Source of the DNA: Paenibacillus wynnii
GTDB taxonomy: Bacteria; Bacillota; Bacilli; Paenibacillales; Paenibacillaceae
Assembly (NCBI RefSeq): GCF_000757885.1
Contig: NZ_JQCR01000003.1
Location: 992,001-1,056,000 of the forward strand
Direction: 5' to 3'
DNA length: 64,000 nucleotides
Positions 52,730 to 61,211 of the stretch are shown here, piece after piece. The position numbers and the translations under genes were made by a program. Positions within the stretch are counted from its first letter, which is position 1. The number at the start of each line of letters is the position of its first letter. The notes below the pieces were generated by a model, which was given only the letters and a program-made list of their open reading frames with translations, was not told where the DNA came from and ran no database searches.

Positions 52730-53778
52730 ATGATTACTGTTAATGCAAGTGCAACGTTTAGTCCAGAGGGTCTGTTTAAACTGACCACTATAGAACGAAG
52801 AGATCTTCAACCGAATGATATCCTGATTGAGATTAAGTACGCTGGGATTTGCCACTCTGACATTCATACAGCTCACGGTGAATGGGGGCCGGTGGACTAT
52901 CCACTTGTTCCAGGACACGAGATTGCCGGCATTGTCACTCGAATGGGTTCCGCAGTCACAAAGTTTGGCATTGGGGACCGTGTAGGAGTAGGCTGTATGG
53001 CCGACTCTTGTAGAGAGTGTGCTAATTGCCATAAGGGAGAAGAGCAGTATTGTCTAAATGGAATGACGGGTACTTATGCTGCTATTGATAGATATGGCCA
53101 ATATACACAAGGTGGTTATTCCACACACATCGTTGTAACTGAAGATTTTGCGGTTCGAATTCCAGATAGCATTGCGCTGGATGCTGCAGCTCCGTTACTC
53201 TGTGCAGGCATAACAACGTACTCACCTCTGCGCCACTGGGGAGCTGCTCCTGGTAAAAAAATAGCTGTTGTTGGGCTTGGCGGACTTGGACACTTGGCGG
53301 TCAAACTCGCTCATGCCATGGGGGCAGAGGTTACCGTTCTATCACAGTCATTGAAGAAAAAAGAAGATGGGTTAAAGCTTGGCGCAGACCATTATTATGC
53401 CACAAGTGATCCGGAGACATTTAAGCATTGGCTGGTTCGTTCGATCTCATCATTAATACGGTGAGTGCTAAGATCGATATGAGCGCTTATCTCTCTTTAC
53501 TGGCACTGGATGGTACGCTTGTCAATGTAGGCGCACCTGCGGAGCCGTTGTCCGTTAATGTATTTACGCTGATCGGTCACCGCCGGTCGTTTGCCGGATC
53601 CATGATTGGCGGAATTCGTGAAACGCAGGAAATGCTTGATTTCTGTGCTGAACACGGCATCGTTCCTGAAATTGAGGTTATCAGTGCGAATCAGATTGAT
53701 GAAGCATGGGAACGCGTATTAGCTTCGGATGTCCGGTATCGTTTTGTGATCGACATTAGTACGATTGAGAATGTGTAG
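52730..53778 (+). pseudogene. Second adhA copy with a frameshift
   Basis: Same protein as the AdhA at 15793 over its whole length, with the same AATACTAGGAGG ribosome site. A base is missing after 53426 (AAGCATTGG where the other copy has AAGCAATTGG), so the frame ends in a stop at 53462 and the last third is in another frame. The first two thirds differ at many codons from the 15793 copy, while the last third is almost identical, so the 3' part may have been converted. Active-site Cys and both zinc sites are still coded. It cannot give a full enzyme unless this is a sequencing error. Confidence 0.88.
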
Positions 53779-53836
53779 GATCTGTTTTTGAAGGAACCCA
53801 AATCAGATAGAACAGTTGACGTATAGTACTAAAATG

Positions 53837-53885
53837 AAAAACACCCTGTGAATTCCATGACTCCGGAATTTCACAGAGTGTTTTG
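53837..53885. terminator. Hairpin terminator after the adhA copy
   Basis: A-rich 5' arm starting at 53837 pairs with the 3' arm ending at 53885 (AAAACAC..GTGTTTT); the middle has mismatches, and the ends are A- and T-rich, allowing use on both strands. Confidence 0.75.
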
Positions 53886-53914
53886 CTGTAAAATTTTTAT
53901 TATTTAGGAACATG

Positions 53915-54046
53915 GTAGTGTCTCTTTATTGTAAAGTAAACATAGTTCATTTCTTGTTGGGCTCAGCCTTTAGAAATTTATCATTGTCAGATTAGGACAG
54001 GAGAAGATTATGAAAGAAGTAAAGTAAGAGTTTATGGAGAAAGGTT
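53915..54046 (+). pseudogene. Deleted remnant of the alpha/beta hydrolase gene
   Basis: The first 96 bases match the leader of the hydrolase gene at 18555-18650 and then, at AGAAGATT, jump to the last codons of the same gene (A-T-G-A-A-A-G-A-A-G, V-K, stop) and its trailer (GGAGAAAGGTTCAT). About 980 bases of coding sequence are gone. With the adhA copy at 52730 it shows that a segment like 15.8-19.7 kb was once duplicated here. Confidence 0.8.
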
Positions 54047-54082
54047 CATTCATTACATTTGTTCCATATTTGTTAATTCTAC

Positions 54083-54127
54083 TTGACTTCTCTTTAAGAT
54101 CACAATACAATCTAACCAGTTAGTTAT
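54083..54127 (+). promoter_or_regulatory. Promoter and operator of the TetR gene at 54138
   Basis: TTGACT (54083-54088), 17 bases, TACAAT (54106-54111): a near-consensus sigma-A promoter. Directly after the -10 lies the dyad CTAAC-CA-GTTAG (54112-54123), extended by TTAT, which would cover the transcription start. A related site precedes the ABC genes at 54850. Confidence 0.75.
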
Positions 54128-54137
54128 AAAAAGCGGG

Positions 54138-54818
54138 GTGGAGCTAATAGCACCAACAGAGAGTAAGAAAAGTTCGCGAACTTACGACGCTGCCCGAACC
54201 AAAGGAATTATCCTTGATGCTGCGGAGGAAGTATTTGCCGAGCTTGGTTATTCAGCAGCAAGAATTGATGGTATTGCAAAGGCGTCAGGGTATAATAAAA
54301 GCCTGATCTATCAGTATTTTGGTGACAAATTGGGGCTTTATACAGAAGTCGTTAAACGGGCGGATCAGATTGGCGATCAAATTACAGGCTCTGTCATTAC
54401 CGAGTTGTTGAAGAACGAACATCTTATAACTGACCCTATAGCATTTCGGCAGTTTATAGAAACAATGACTCGGGAAATGTATGGATTTCTGCTGGAGCAT
54501 CCTCGCTACTTGAAGATTTTGTTCTGGGAAGCCGCGGAGGAGTGGAAGACATGGAATCAAATCACTTACCGTCCTGACGATATTACCCAATTGCATGAGC
54601 TTGCCATAGCAGCCAAGCGGAATGGCATCCTCCGGCAGGATTTCGATCCGGCCATGTTTCCAATTTTGGTTATGAATGTGATCACAGCTACCATTCAATC
54701 GTTTTCCCGGTATGAGAATGTGTTGGGCAAACTAGACTCGCCGCAGATGAGAGAGCGGACAATTGAGCAGATTGCAAAATTCGTAATTTATGGTGTCATG
54801 GAGCCATCTTCGCTGTAA
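54138..54818 (+). CDS. TetR family repressor of the adjacent ABC transporter
   Basis: 226 residues. The helix-turn-helix is at about 42-62 (I-D-G-I-A-K-A-S-G-Y-N-K-S-L-I-Y-Q-Y-F), with F-G-D-K-L-G-L-Y after it, a textbook TetR N-terminus, followed by a divergent ligand domain rich in Trp/Phe. The start is GTG at 54138 with only a weak AAGCGGGG box. The stop lies inside a terminator hairpin, and the ABC transporter genes follow 60 bases later with their own copy of the same operator, so it probably represses itself and the transporter. Confidence 0.88.
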   Translation: MELIAPTESKKSSRTYDAARTKGIILDAAEEVFAELGYSAARIDGIAKASGYNKSLIYQYFGDKLGLYTEVVKRADQIGDQITGSVITELLKNEHLITDPIAFRQFIETMTREMYGFLLEHPRYLKILFWEAAEEWKTWNQITYRPDDITQLHELAIAAKRNGILRQDFDPAMFPILVMNVITATIQSFSRYENVLGKLDSPQMRERTIEQIAKFVIYGVMEPSSL

Positions 54819-54834
54819 AGGATGGCTGCTTTTT
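54802..54834 (+). terminator. Terminator overlapping the TetR stop codon
   Basis: Arms 54802-54808 and 54821-54827 are complementary, enclosing the TetR stop codon, and are followed by GCTTTTTTT. Confidence 0.7.
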
Positions 54835-54849
54835 TTCTCATAATATAAA

Positions 54850-54861
54850 TAACTAGTTAGT
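54850..54861 (+). promoter_or_regulatory. TetR operator before the ABC transporter
   Basis: TAACTAGTTA (54850-54859) is a perfect palindrome followed by GTT; it shares TAAC-YAGTTAGTT with the operator at 54112. A TAATAT box just before it (54841-54846) could be the -10. Ribosome site TAGGGGG follows at about 54866. Confidence 0.6.
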
Positions 54862-54878
54862 TTTATAGGGGGATTAAG

Positions 54879-55805
54879 ATGAATGAGATTATTCGTACAG
54901 AAGACCTAACTAAACATTTTGGGAGTAATCAAGCTGTTCATGGACTTTCATTGCATGTTGACAAAGGCGAAATCTACGGATTTCTGGGATTGAACGGTGC
55001 GGGCAAGACGACAACGATTCGCATGCTGCTAGGCATGATCCGGCCAGATTCCGGGGCTTCCTATTTATTCGGACAACGTGTGGATGCTGGCAGCCATACA
55101 CTGTGGGCAAACGTTGGATACATGGTGGAAACACCCTATTCTTATCCTGAACTTACCGTTCTGGAGAACCTGGAGATCATCCGCCGTCTGCGGGGCATAC
55201 CTGATTGTGGTGCCATCGATTCCGTAATGGATAAACTTCAGCTTACCTCCTACCGGGATCGTAAAGCCGGTAGTTTGTCACTTGGCAACGGACAACGGCT
55301 AGGTTTAGCCAAAGCGCTGTTGCACAATCCGAAAGTTCTGATTCTGGATGAGCCTACCAATGGACTTGATCCGGCAGGAATTGTAGAGGTACGGCAACTG
55401 CTCCGCGAGTTGGCTCTCAATCACGGCGTAACGATTTTTATCTCGAGCCACATTCTGGGCGAGGTTTCCAAGCTGACGACGCGGATTGGAATAGTTCATC
55501 ATGGAATATTGCTTCAGGAAACGGACGTTAGGGAATTGCAGCATTTACTCCGGAAACGTCTCCTTGTACAAACCCGGAATCCCGATGCTACCCGGATTAA
55601 ATTGACTCAGGCAGGTTATGACGTGAAGTTGTCCGAGGATGGACCATTGCTACTCCTTGAAGATCACGCTATTGCGAATCCAGAGTATATCTCCAAACTA
55701 CTTACGGATGCGCAGATGCTGCCCATCCTGTTAAATGTCCAAGAAGAGGATCTGGAAGGTTACTTTCTTAGAATGATTGAGACCAAGGGAGGAATAAAAG
55801 GATGA
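54879..55805 (+). CDS. ABC transporter ATP-binding protein
   Basis: 308 residues of the drug-resistance type ATPases (BcrA/YtrB-like). Walker A is G-L-N-G-A-G-K-T-T near residue 38, the Q-loop area is V-E-T-P-Y-S-Y, the signature is L-S-L-G-N-G-Q-R (LSxGxxQR), Walker B is V-L-I-L-D-E-P-T-N-G-L-D-P, and the switch His is in I-F-I-S-S-H near residue 190. A C-terminal extension of about 80 residues follows, as in BcrA. It overlaps the permease gene by four bases. Substrates of this group include peptide antibiotics such as bacitracin. Confidence 0.92.
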   Translation: MNEIIRTEDLTKHFGSNQAVHGLSLHVDKGEIYGFLGLNGAGKTTTIRMLLGMIRPDSGASYLFGQRVDAGSHTLWANVGYMVETPYSYPELTVLENLEIIRRLRGIPDCGAIDSVMDKLQLTSYRDRKAGSLSLGNGQRLGLAKALLHNPKVLILDEPTNGLDPAGIVEVRQLLRELALNHGVTIFISSHILGEVSKLTTRIGIVHHGILLQETDVRELQHLLRKRLLVQTRNPDATRIKLTQAGYDVKLSEDGPLLLLEDHAIANPEYISKLLTDAQMLPILLNVQEEDLEGYFLRMIETKGGIKG

Positions 55806-56551
55806 ATCAATTGCTATCGGCCATATGGACGGAAACCTTGAAAATTTCCCGCTCTAAACTATTGTGGATTTCGATGCTCGCCAGCACGCTGCTGCCGGTC
55901 ATGCTCGGGCTCACCTTTTCTGGCTTAATTGGCTCCCAGAACACTTTTGAGGGGGAAACGGATGCGTCAGGCTTCATGAATCAGCTTGGTACTACTATTT
56001 CGATCGGGGGATTGATCGGATTTGGTTTTGTGTATAGTTGGATATTTGGGCGGGAATATTCAGACCGCACGATCAAGGATTTGCTGGCACTTCCGCTTTC
56101 CCGTTACGGAGTGGTAGCCGCTAAATTGATTGTTGCTACAGTTTGGTGTATGGTACTGGCCGTGCTTATGTACAGTGTTGGAGGGTTAACCGCAAGGATC
56201 GTCCAGTTGGATGGCTGGAGTCTTGAGGTCATGGGCCAAAGCTTTGCAGGGTATGCATTGCTCGCTTTTATGTTTATCTGTTTATGCATACCGGTAGCCT
56301 GGATCGCCAGTGTTGGGCGCGGTTATCTTTCCCCTCTGGGATTTGTCGTGCTTACCATGGTGGTTGCTAATCTCGGCGGGAGCATGGGTATCGGTGAATA
56401 TATTCCATGGGCAGTTCCTGCGATGCTCAGCGGCGCTTCGGGGGAGGTCAATTCACATTTACAGGCTCTGAGTCTCATCCTTCCATTTTTAACCGGTGGG
56501 ATTGGCATTATAGGCACTCTCACCTGGTGGCGTTATGCCGATCAAACCTAA
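55802..56551 (+). CDS. ABC transporter permease (ABC-2 type)
   Basis: 249 residues with about six membrane helices and the ABC-2 fold. After the first helix, F-G-R-E-Y-S-D-R-T-I-K-D-L-L-A-L-P is the typical cytoplasmic coupling segment (about residues 84-100). The ATG overlaps the ATPase stop (GATGA), so the two are coupled; a homodimer of each would make the transporter. Downstream is an MFS remnant, so the operon may once have been longer. Confidence 0.88.
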   Translation: MNQLLSAIWTETLKISRSKLLWISMLASTLLPVMLGLTFSGLIGSQNTFEGETDASGFMNQLGTTISIGGLIGFGFVYSWIFGREYSDRTIKDLLALPLSRYGVVAAKLIVATVWCMVLAVLMYSVGGLTARIVQLDGWSLEVMGQSFAGYALLAFMFICLCIPVAWIASVGRGYLSPLGFVVLTMVVANLGGSMGIGEYIPWAVPAMLSGASGEVNSHLQALSLILPFLTGGIGIIGTLTWWRYADQT

Positions 56552-56609
56552 GGAAGCCAAAATCAAAATTCAATCAAAACTAAAGAAGAGATATATGGAG
56601 GAAAATGAA

Positions 56610-56719
56610 ATGGAAAAGGCACCTAAAGGAACAATGTTATCATCGCCATATTAATAATGGGTGCTATGTTGGTGCTCGTGAATCAATCTTCACTAAATAC
56701 CGCACTTCCGAACATATAA
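56610..56719 (+). pseudogene. MFS multidrug exporter start, frameshifted remnant
   Basis: Starts M-E-K-A-P-K-G-T after a good ATATGGAGG box, then loses frame and continues in another as I-A-I-L-I-M-G-A-M-L-V-L-V-N-Q-S-S-L-N-T-A-L-P-N-I, the first membrane helix and conserved N-T-A-L-P of EmrB/QacA-type exporters. It ends at TAA after about 35 codons. Confidence 0.65.
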
Positions 56720-57274
56720 CATACCGGTTAGCAACAGAGATATCACGATAATACTCGACTTCAGCCCATCCCTCCTCATCTTATTTATGACTTGAACAAG
56801 AATTCATCTTTTAAGGCCGTGACGTAAACTAAACCGGTAGAGTACCGATGCCAATTCGCAACTTAGGTTTTTTTTATGTCTACCAAATGGGGGCTTGATC
56901 ATGATAGATAAGTACTTTTTTTAATATGTGTTACCATTTGTAAGAGGACATGAACATGTATCTATTGCCACTAAAGTGAGCTTTTATTGATGAATGAATA
57001 TGAGAACGAAGAGGCATATCTTGATTGTATTAAAGCGATAGTCATAAACGAAGGAATCAACCGTCAGCCTCTCTCACCTAACGGTCAAATGTTGGGTGCT
57101 CCTTCGAATGTGCTTAATTAAGTACGTCGCTGGAAGTGGAGTAGGGGGACAACTGGGGAGGGGGCTATCGCCCAAGCCAACGCCAGCGTGCTGACATATA
57201 CATAAAAAGAAGCACCCATATGAAAATGATGAAAATGCAGAAACGAATGTATATTCAGAAAGAGGATGAAGCAT
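56720..57274. other. Gap without a recognised gene
   Basis: About 550 bases with several stop codons in each frame. No gene, RNA or clear repeat was seen. A few short stretches look like gene scraps (a charged E-Y-E-N-E-E-A-Y-L-D-C-I-K-A-I frame near 56995), but none is identifiable. Confidence 0.4.
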
Positions 57275-57811
57275 ATGGCGAAGATCCCCAATTTTCCCCA
57301 AAGGCTTATGGATGAGCATGCCCGATGGCATATGAGCCATATGAATCGGGACGTGCGTCTGGGCGACGGCATTTCGTTCCTTCGGTTTCATCGAAGTTTT
57401 TTGAGAAAAGCCCTGCGATGGTATAAGGCCCAGGGGCTCAATCTTCAAAGAGTGACGCCGTGGTCCCAGATCCCATCGGCTGTCAAAGCCATCTCCGGCT
57501 GGGACAGCCAGCTGCAGGAAGCCGAGGACCGTATCGTGGAGCGTCTGGGCTCGTTCAAGTCCTCGGATGAACTGGGCCGGTTCCTGCTGACGTCCTCGCT
57601 CCACGACTCCATTCATGTCCTCGGCTCGGAGGTTTACGGAGACCCAGACTTCGGAGTCATCCATGAATCCCCTCGAAGCACCCTGTTCTATCGCTGGCAT
57701 GGCCTGATCGAACGATGGTGGAGGAAGTACCAGCAGTTGAACAAGAGCAAAAAGACAAAGACCAAGAAGACAAAGACCAAGAAGACAAAGACCAAGAAGC
57801 CCGCTCGGTGA
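57275..57811 (+). CDS. Tyrosinase-like domain protein with a Lys/Thr repeat tail
   Basis: 178 residues. The first part recalls the tyrosinase common central domain seen in small Bacillales proteins: H-A-R-W-H-M-S-H near residue 16 (paired His, possible copper ligands), F-L-R-F-H-R-S-F-L-R-K near residue 37, S-L-H-D-S-I-H near 110 and R-W-H-G-L-I-E-R-W-W near 141. The copper pattern is visible by eye only and could be incomplete. The tail after residue 155 is K-K-T-K-T-K-K-T-K, coded by 15-base repeats, then P-A-R. The ATG at 57275 follows AGAGGATGAAGC. A stem with the stop codon at its loop follows. Confidence 0.6.
   Translation: MAKIPNFPQRLMDEHARWHMSHMNRDVRLGDGISFLRFHRSFLRKALRWYKAQGLNLQRVTPWSQIPSAVKAISGWDSQLQEAEDRIVERLGSFKSSDELGRFLLTSSLHDSIHVLGSEVYGDPDFGVIHESPRSTLFYRWHGLIERWWRKYQQLNKSKKTKTKKTKTKKTKTKKPAR
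57752..57796 (+). repeat. Three perfect 15-base tandem repeats
   Basis: AAGACAAAGACCAAG three times in a row, coding K-T-K-T-K three times. The copy number is likely to vary between strains. Confidence 0.9.
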
Positions 57812-57824
57812 GCGGGCTTCTTGG
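57792..57824 (+). terminator. Hairpin overlapping the end of the tyrosinase-like gene
   Basis: Perfect 15-base arms 57792-57806 and 57810-57824 with a 3-base loop. The stop codon TGA (57809-57811) is at the loop/3'-arm edge. The following T-run is short (TTTG). Confidence 0.75.
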
Positions 57825-57832
57825 TTTGACCG

Positions 57833-59045
57833 GATACTTACGAATACCGAAAATTCGGAAGTATCCGAATACGATTGCGCGGTAACCGGAGTGTACTGAT
57901 GAAAGATACGGGACCGGAGCTTACTGCAGCCACTTACTCCTATAACGAGCGGGACCAACTAAAAAGTGCTACGAATGAGATCGGTGAAACGGTCACCTAC
58001 ATCTACGATGGCGACAGACTTTTAGTTGGGTCGCACAAAAGATGGGGAGACGACGCGTTATTACTACGATGGAGACCAGATTATTGCCGAGGCAAAATTA
58101 ATAGCCGAAACAACTCCATTGATTGCGAGTTATATTTGGGGCAACCAACTGGAAGCTATTCAGTATGCCAATGGCAGCAAGGCATATACGTTGTATAATG
58201 GACATGGAGACATAGTTGAGCTGCGGAGTGAAGCAGGTGAGATGCTGAACCGCTACAGCTACGATATGTGGGGAACATCACTTCGAAGGAAGAGCAGGTA
58301 CTCAATCCGTTTAGGTATTCCGGAGAGCTAGCTGTGGGATGATACCACGAATCTGCAATACTTGAGAGCTCGTTGGTATGACCCAAGTATTGGGCGGTTC
58401 TTAAATGAGGATACGTATGAGGGACAAATTGATAACTCGTTAAGTTTGAATTTTTATACGTATGTTCATAATAATCCGCTTACGAATATTGACCCGACAG
58501 GACATTATTGTGTATCAAACGAAGGTAACAATGCCCATGCGGGTGGATGTAATTCCTCAACTAGTTTTTATCTTGATAAGGATAAGGATTTTGTAGGACA
58601 TCCTATTTTGATAAATGGCAAGGTTTATGGATTTCTTGGTAACAATGGGAATACAATCAATGAAGCAGCGCATTATCAAGGTAACTATTGGTCAATGTAC
58701 AAGGATGATTTTCTATATATTGCATGGTTAACTACAGATAATCCCAATTTCTAGCCAAGTCTAGACTCCAATACCCAAACGCGCTTAAGACAAAAACAAC
58801 TAGAGAAGTACATGGCATATCAAATAGAATCAGGATTCCCAGATTTCTTTGCAGGGTTTGATCTGACATGCTGCACTATCTGATCCTAACTTTGCAAATG
58901 TTGGAATATTGATTCAAACTCCAAACACTCATCCAGGTTCATTTACGAAGCTAAGAGGTAATCAAGGTTATCGCGATACAAGTGGACATATATGATTTTG
59001 GTGGAAAATAAATCTGGCCAGGAGGGCCAAAAAATAAAAAAAAAA
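57833..59045 (+). pseudogene. Degenerate RHS/YD-repeat polymorphic toxin gene
   Basis: Pieces of the RHS C-terminal part are in order but in different frames: Y-N-E-R-D-Q-L (YD repeat) near 57940, Y-Y-Y-D-G-D-Q-I-I-A-E near 58065, Y-N-G-H-G-D-I-V-E-L near 58195, Y-D-M-W-G-T near 58262, then, after a frame change at the T-A-G near 58329, L-R-A-R-W-Y-D-P-S-I-G-R-F-L-N-E-D-T near 58363 (the RHS core end) and H-N-N-P-L-T-N-I-D-P-T-G. A variable toxin part follows to the stop at 58754; more pieces (H-P-G-S-F-T-K-L-R-G-N-Q-G near 58938 and the typical end I-W-P-G-G-P-K-N at 59012) show it once was longer. At least three disruptions make it non-functional. An immunity-like gene follows. Confidence 0.8.
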
Positions 59046-59065
59046 ACTTAGGGAGGGACACTATT

Positions 59066-59224
59066 TTGAATCACCCGTACAAAAGTTTTGAAAGCACCGT
59101 TTTATGGAGTTCAATCGAAAAAGGAATTCGTGACTTAATTGATAACAATGATTTGGAATTAAATACGCCAATAGAATATGTTGTTGGATATCTTTGTGAA
59201 GCATTAGCGAAGAATAATCAATAG
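59066..59224 (+). CDS. Orphan immunity-like protein of the RHS toxin
   Basis: 52 residues starting with TTG after AGGGAGGG. It reads N-H-P-Y-K-S-F-E-S-T-V-L-W-S-S-I-E-K-G, acidic and helical, with Y-V-V-G-Y-L-C-E-A-L at the end. Its place 20 bases after the RHS toxin remnant, its size and its acidity fit an immunity protein to the lost toxin domain; there is no signal peptide, so it would act in the cytosol. A terminator follows at 59234. The protein family was not identified with certainty. Confidence 0.5.
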   Translation: MNHPYKSFESTVLWSSIEKGIRDLIDNNDLELNTPIEYVVGYLCEALAKNNQ

Positions 59225-59233
59225 AGCTTGTTT

Positions 59234-59270
59234 ACCACATGCGAGTGTAACAACTCCATGTGGTTTTCTT
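59234..59270 (+). terminator. Terminator after the immunity-like gene
   Basis: ACCACATG (59234-59241) pairs with CATGTGGT (59257-59264), followed by TTTCTTTT. The region 59271-59519 contains no clear gene. Confidence 0.7.
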
Positions 59271-59519
59271 TTCGCCGAAAATAGAGGTATAGCGGAAGGA
59301 GATCATGTTACCGTTACCAAGGTATATCGCATCGTGAGATTTTGATGATTTGATTGAACTGTCGTTAGCTTATTAAAGATATATTTCATTGTACCATAGG
59401 GTTACACACCTTTCCTTCTTTGTTTGCATGGTTGCTTCGACACTTCAATGATACCAAACAAAAGGGGTGTTTTCTGTAAAGAAGTACAAATTAATAAACT
59501 AAAGTTAGGGTGATTATTT

Positions 59520-60215
59520 ATGAAAATACTACTTGTAGAAGATGATAGGACGATTGCATCTGGATTAGTGTATTCGCTGGAACAAGAACATTTCAATACC
59601 GTTCTTTGCTACAATGTTATATCTGCCAAGAAGGTGATCGTAGAACAATTAGATGAATTAACACTATGCTTATTTGATTTGTCTCTGCCCGATGGAAGTG
59701 GCTATGAGTTGTGTACTATGGTGAAAGAGCGAAGTGATATTCCGGTTATTTTCTTAACAGCAGTGGATGATGAGGTCAATGTTGTGATGGGACTTGATAT
59801 GGGAGCGGATGATTATATTACAAAGCCCTTTAGGATTCGTGAGCTTTTATCAAGAATTAATTCGGTACTGCGCAGATATGATAAACAAAATCAGCCAAAG
59901 ACAATGCTGGAGATACAGGATATTATGATTAATACTCTTGAAGGTAAGGTTTATAAAAAGGGTAAAGAAATTCTATTGACTGCGTTAGAATATCGCTTAT
60001 TGCTGATCTTTGCCAGTCATATCGGACAAGTACTCTCAAGAAACCAATTGTTGCAGCAAATTTGGGATGTAGCTGGAGATTTCGTGAACGATAATACACT
60101 AACCGTTTATATAAAGAGACTACGGGAAAAATGTGAGGAAGATCCGAAAAATCCGACGATCATTATAACCGTGCGTGGTTTAGGCTATAAGGTGGGTGAT
60201 TTGCATGTTACGTAA
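59520..60215 (+). CDS. OmpR/PhoB-type response regulator
   Basis: 231 residues. The receiver domain (1-120) has E-D-D early, the phosphorylated Asp in L-C-L-F-D-L-S-L-P-D-G-S-G near residue 53, T-A-V-D-D at the switch Thr and K-P-F after it. The C-terminal winged helix is of the OmpR type (T-A-L-E-Y-R-L-L-L-I-F, then Y-I-K-R-L-R-E-K). It overlaps the kinase gene by 11 bases. Layout (regulator, kinase, ATPase, permease) matches BceRS-BceAB/VraRS-like antimicrobial peptide modules. It probably binds the four 11-base repeats at 61212. Confidence 0.92.
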   Translation: MKILLVEDDRTIASGLVYSLEQEHFNTVLCYNVISAKKVIVEQLDELTLCLFDLSLPDGSGYELCTMVKERSDIPVIFLTAVDDEVNVVMGLDMGADDYITKPFRIRELLSRINSVLRRYDKQNQPKTMLEIQDIMINTLEGKVYKKGKEILLTALEYRLLLIFASHIGQVLSRNQLLQQIWDVAGDFVNDNTLTVYIKRLREKCEEDPKNPTIIITVRGLGYKVGDLHVT

Positions 60216-61197
60216 TCGTGAAATTCGCATTCTAATATTAACGATGTGTACGACCAGTCTTGTATTACTTGTTATAGCGTCATTTTTCTCGTTCGTTGCA
60301 ATGGTCTTCACTCTCATCACTTCTGTTGTATTCATCGTTTGTAGCATCCTGTTTACTACCTGGAGATACCGTGAGATTGAGAAACTCTCTAATTATTTAC
60401 GTCAGATTAGCAGTGGCGATTATACTCTTGATGTTCGTGATAATCAAGAAGGAGAACTTAGTATTCTAAAGAATGACATCTTTAAAGTAACGATCATGTT
60501 ATTAGAACAGAGCACACTTTTGAAAAAAGAAAAGATCCATCTCACGGATGCAATTTCTGATATATCACACCAATTAAAAACTCCGCTTACGTCAATGATG
60601 GTCATGGCAGATTTGTTAAGTGATGACCATCTACCTCCTGAGAAGAGAACAGAATTTACACGCAATATTGTAATTCAACTAGAACGTATGGAATGGCTGG
60701 TTTCTTCTCTGTTAAAAATGTCAAAAATGGATGCCGACACTGTGCTATTCAAGAAACAACAAATAATTGTAAATCAGCTTATTCAAAAATCTTTAGAGCC
60801 TGTACTCATACCCATTGATATTAAACAACAAACAATTAGGATTCAAGGGGAGGACACCGTTACCTTCCTGGGAGATGTGAATTGGACATCGGAAGCCATC
60901 ATTAATATTCTAAAAAATGCTGTAGAGCACACTCATGAAGGAGGAATGATCGATATTTCTTTTTCAGAAAATGCGCTGTTTACAGAAATTAACATAAAGG
61001 ACAACGGGAAAGGAATTCCGAAGGGAGATTTGCCTTATATATTCAAACGATTCTATAAAGGAAAGGGTGAAAATGAAAGTAGCATCGGGATTGGTCTAGC
61101 GATGGCACATATGATTATCACCAAACAAAACGGGGTTATCGTCGTAAGGAGTGACCCGGGTAAGGGTACATATTTTCAGATTAAGTTCTATAAATAG
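60205..61197 (+). CDS. Intramembrane-sensing type histidine kinase
   Basis: 330 residues. Two membrane helices lie at about 9-30 and 32-50 with almost no loop between them, so there is no external sensor domain, as in BceS/YvcQ kinases that read their ABC transporter. The phospho-accepting His is at residue 122 in D-I-S-H-Q-L-K-T-P-L; the ATPase part has N-A-V-E-H-T-H-E-G-G, D-N-G-K-G-I-P and G-I-G-L-A-M. The start is ATG 60205, inside the regulator's end, with AAGGTGGGT upstream. It probably signals the presence of a peptide antibiotic detected through the downstream permease. Confidence 0.88.
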   Translation: MLRNREIRILILTMCTTSLVLLVIASFFSFVAMVFTLITSVVFIVCSILFTTWRYREIEKLSNYLRQISSGDYTLDVRDNQEGELSILKNDIFKVTIMLLEQSTLLKKEKIHLTDAISDISHQLKTPLTSMMVMADLLSDDHLPPEKRTEFTRNIVIQLERMEWLVSSLLKMSKMDADTVLFKKQQIIVNQLIQKSLEPVLIPIDIKQQTIRIQGEDTVTFLGDVNWTSEAIINILKNAVEHTHEGGMIDISFSENALFTEINIKDNGKGIPKGDLPYIFKRFYKGKGENESSIGIGLAMAHMIITKQNGVIVVRSDPGKGTYFQIKFYK

Positions 61198-61211
61198 ATC
61201 ACGTATTCTTA

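Noticed and set aside
53837..53885. Possible attachment site at the end of the adhA copy
   Set aside because: The stem has A/T-rich ends and mismatches typical of a terminator, and no integrase lies near.
57752..57796. Possible CRISPR-like repeats
   Set aside because: The units are 15 bases, directly adjacent without spacers, and in frame as K-T-K-T-K, so they are coding tandem repeats.
57074..57958. 294-residue minus-strand ORF
   Set aside because: It lies antisense to the tyrosinase-like gene and its repeats, with a low-complexity Leu/Gly run from the repeat; no ribosome site or motif.
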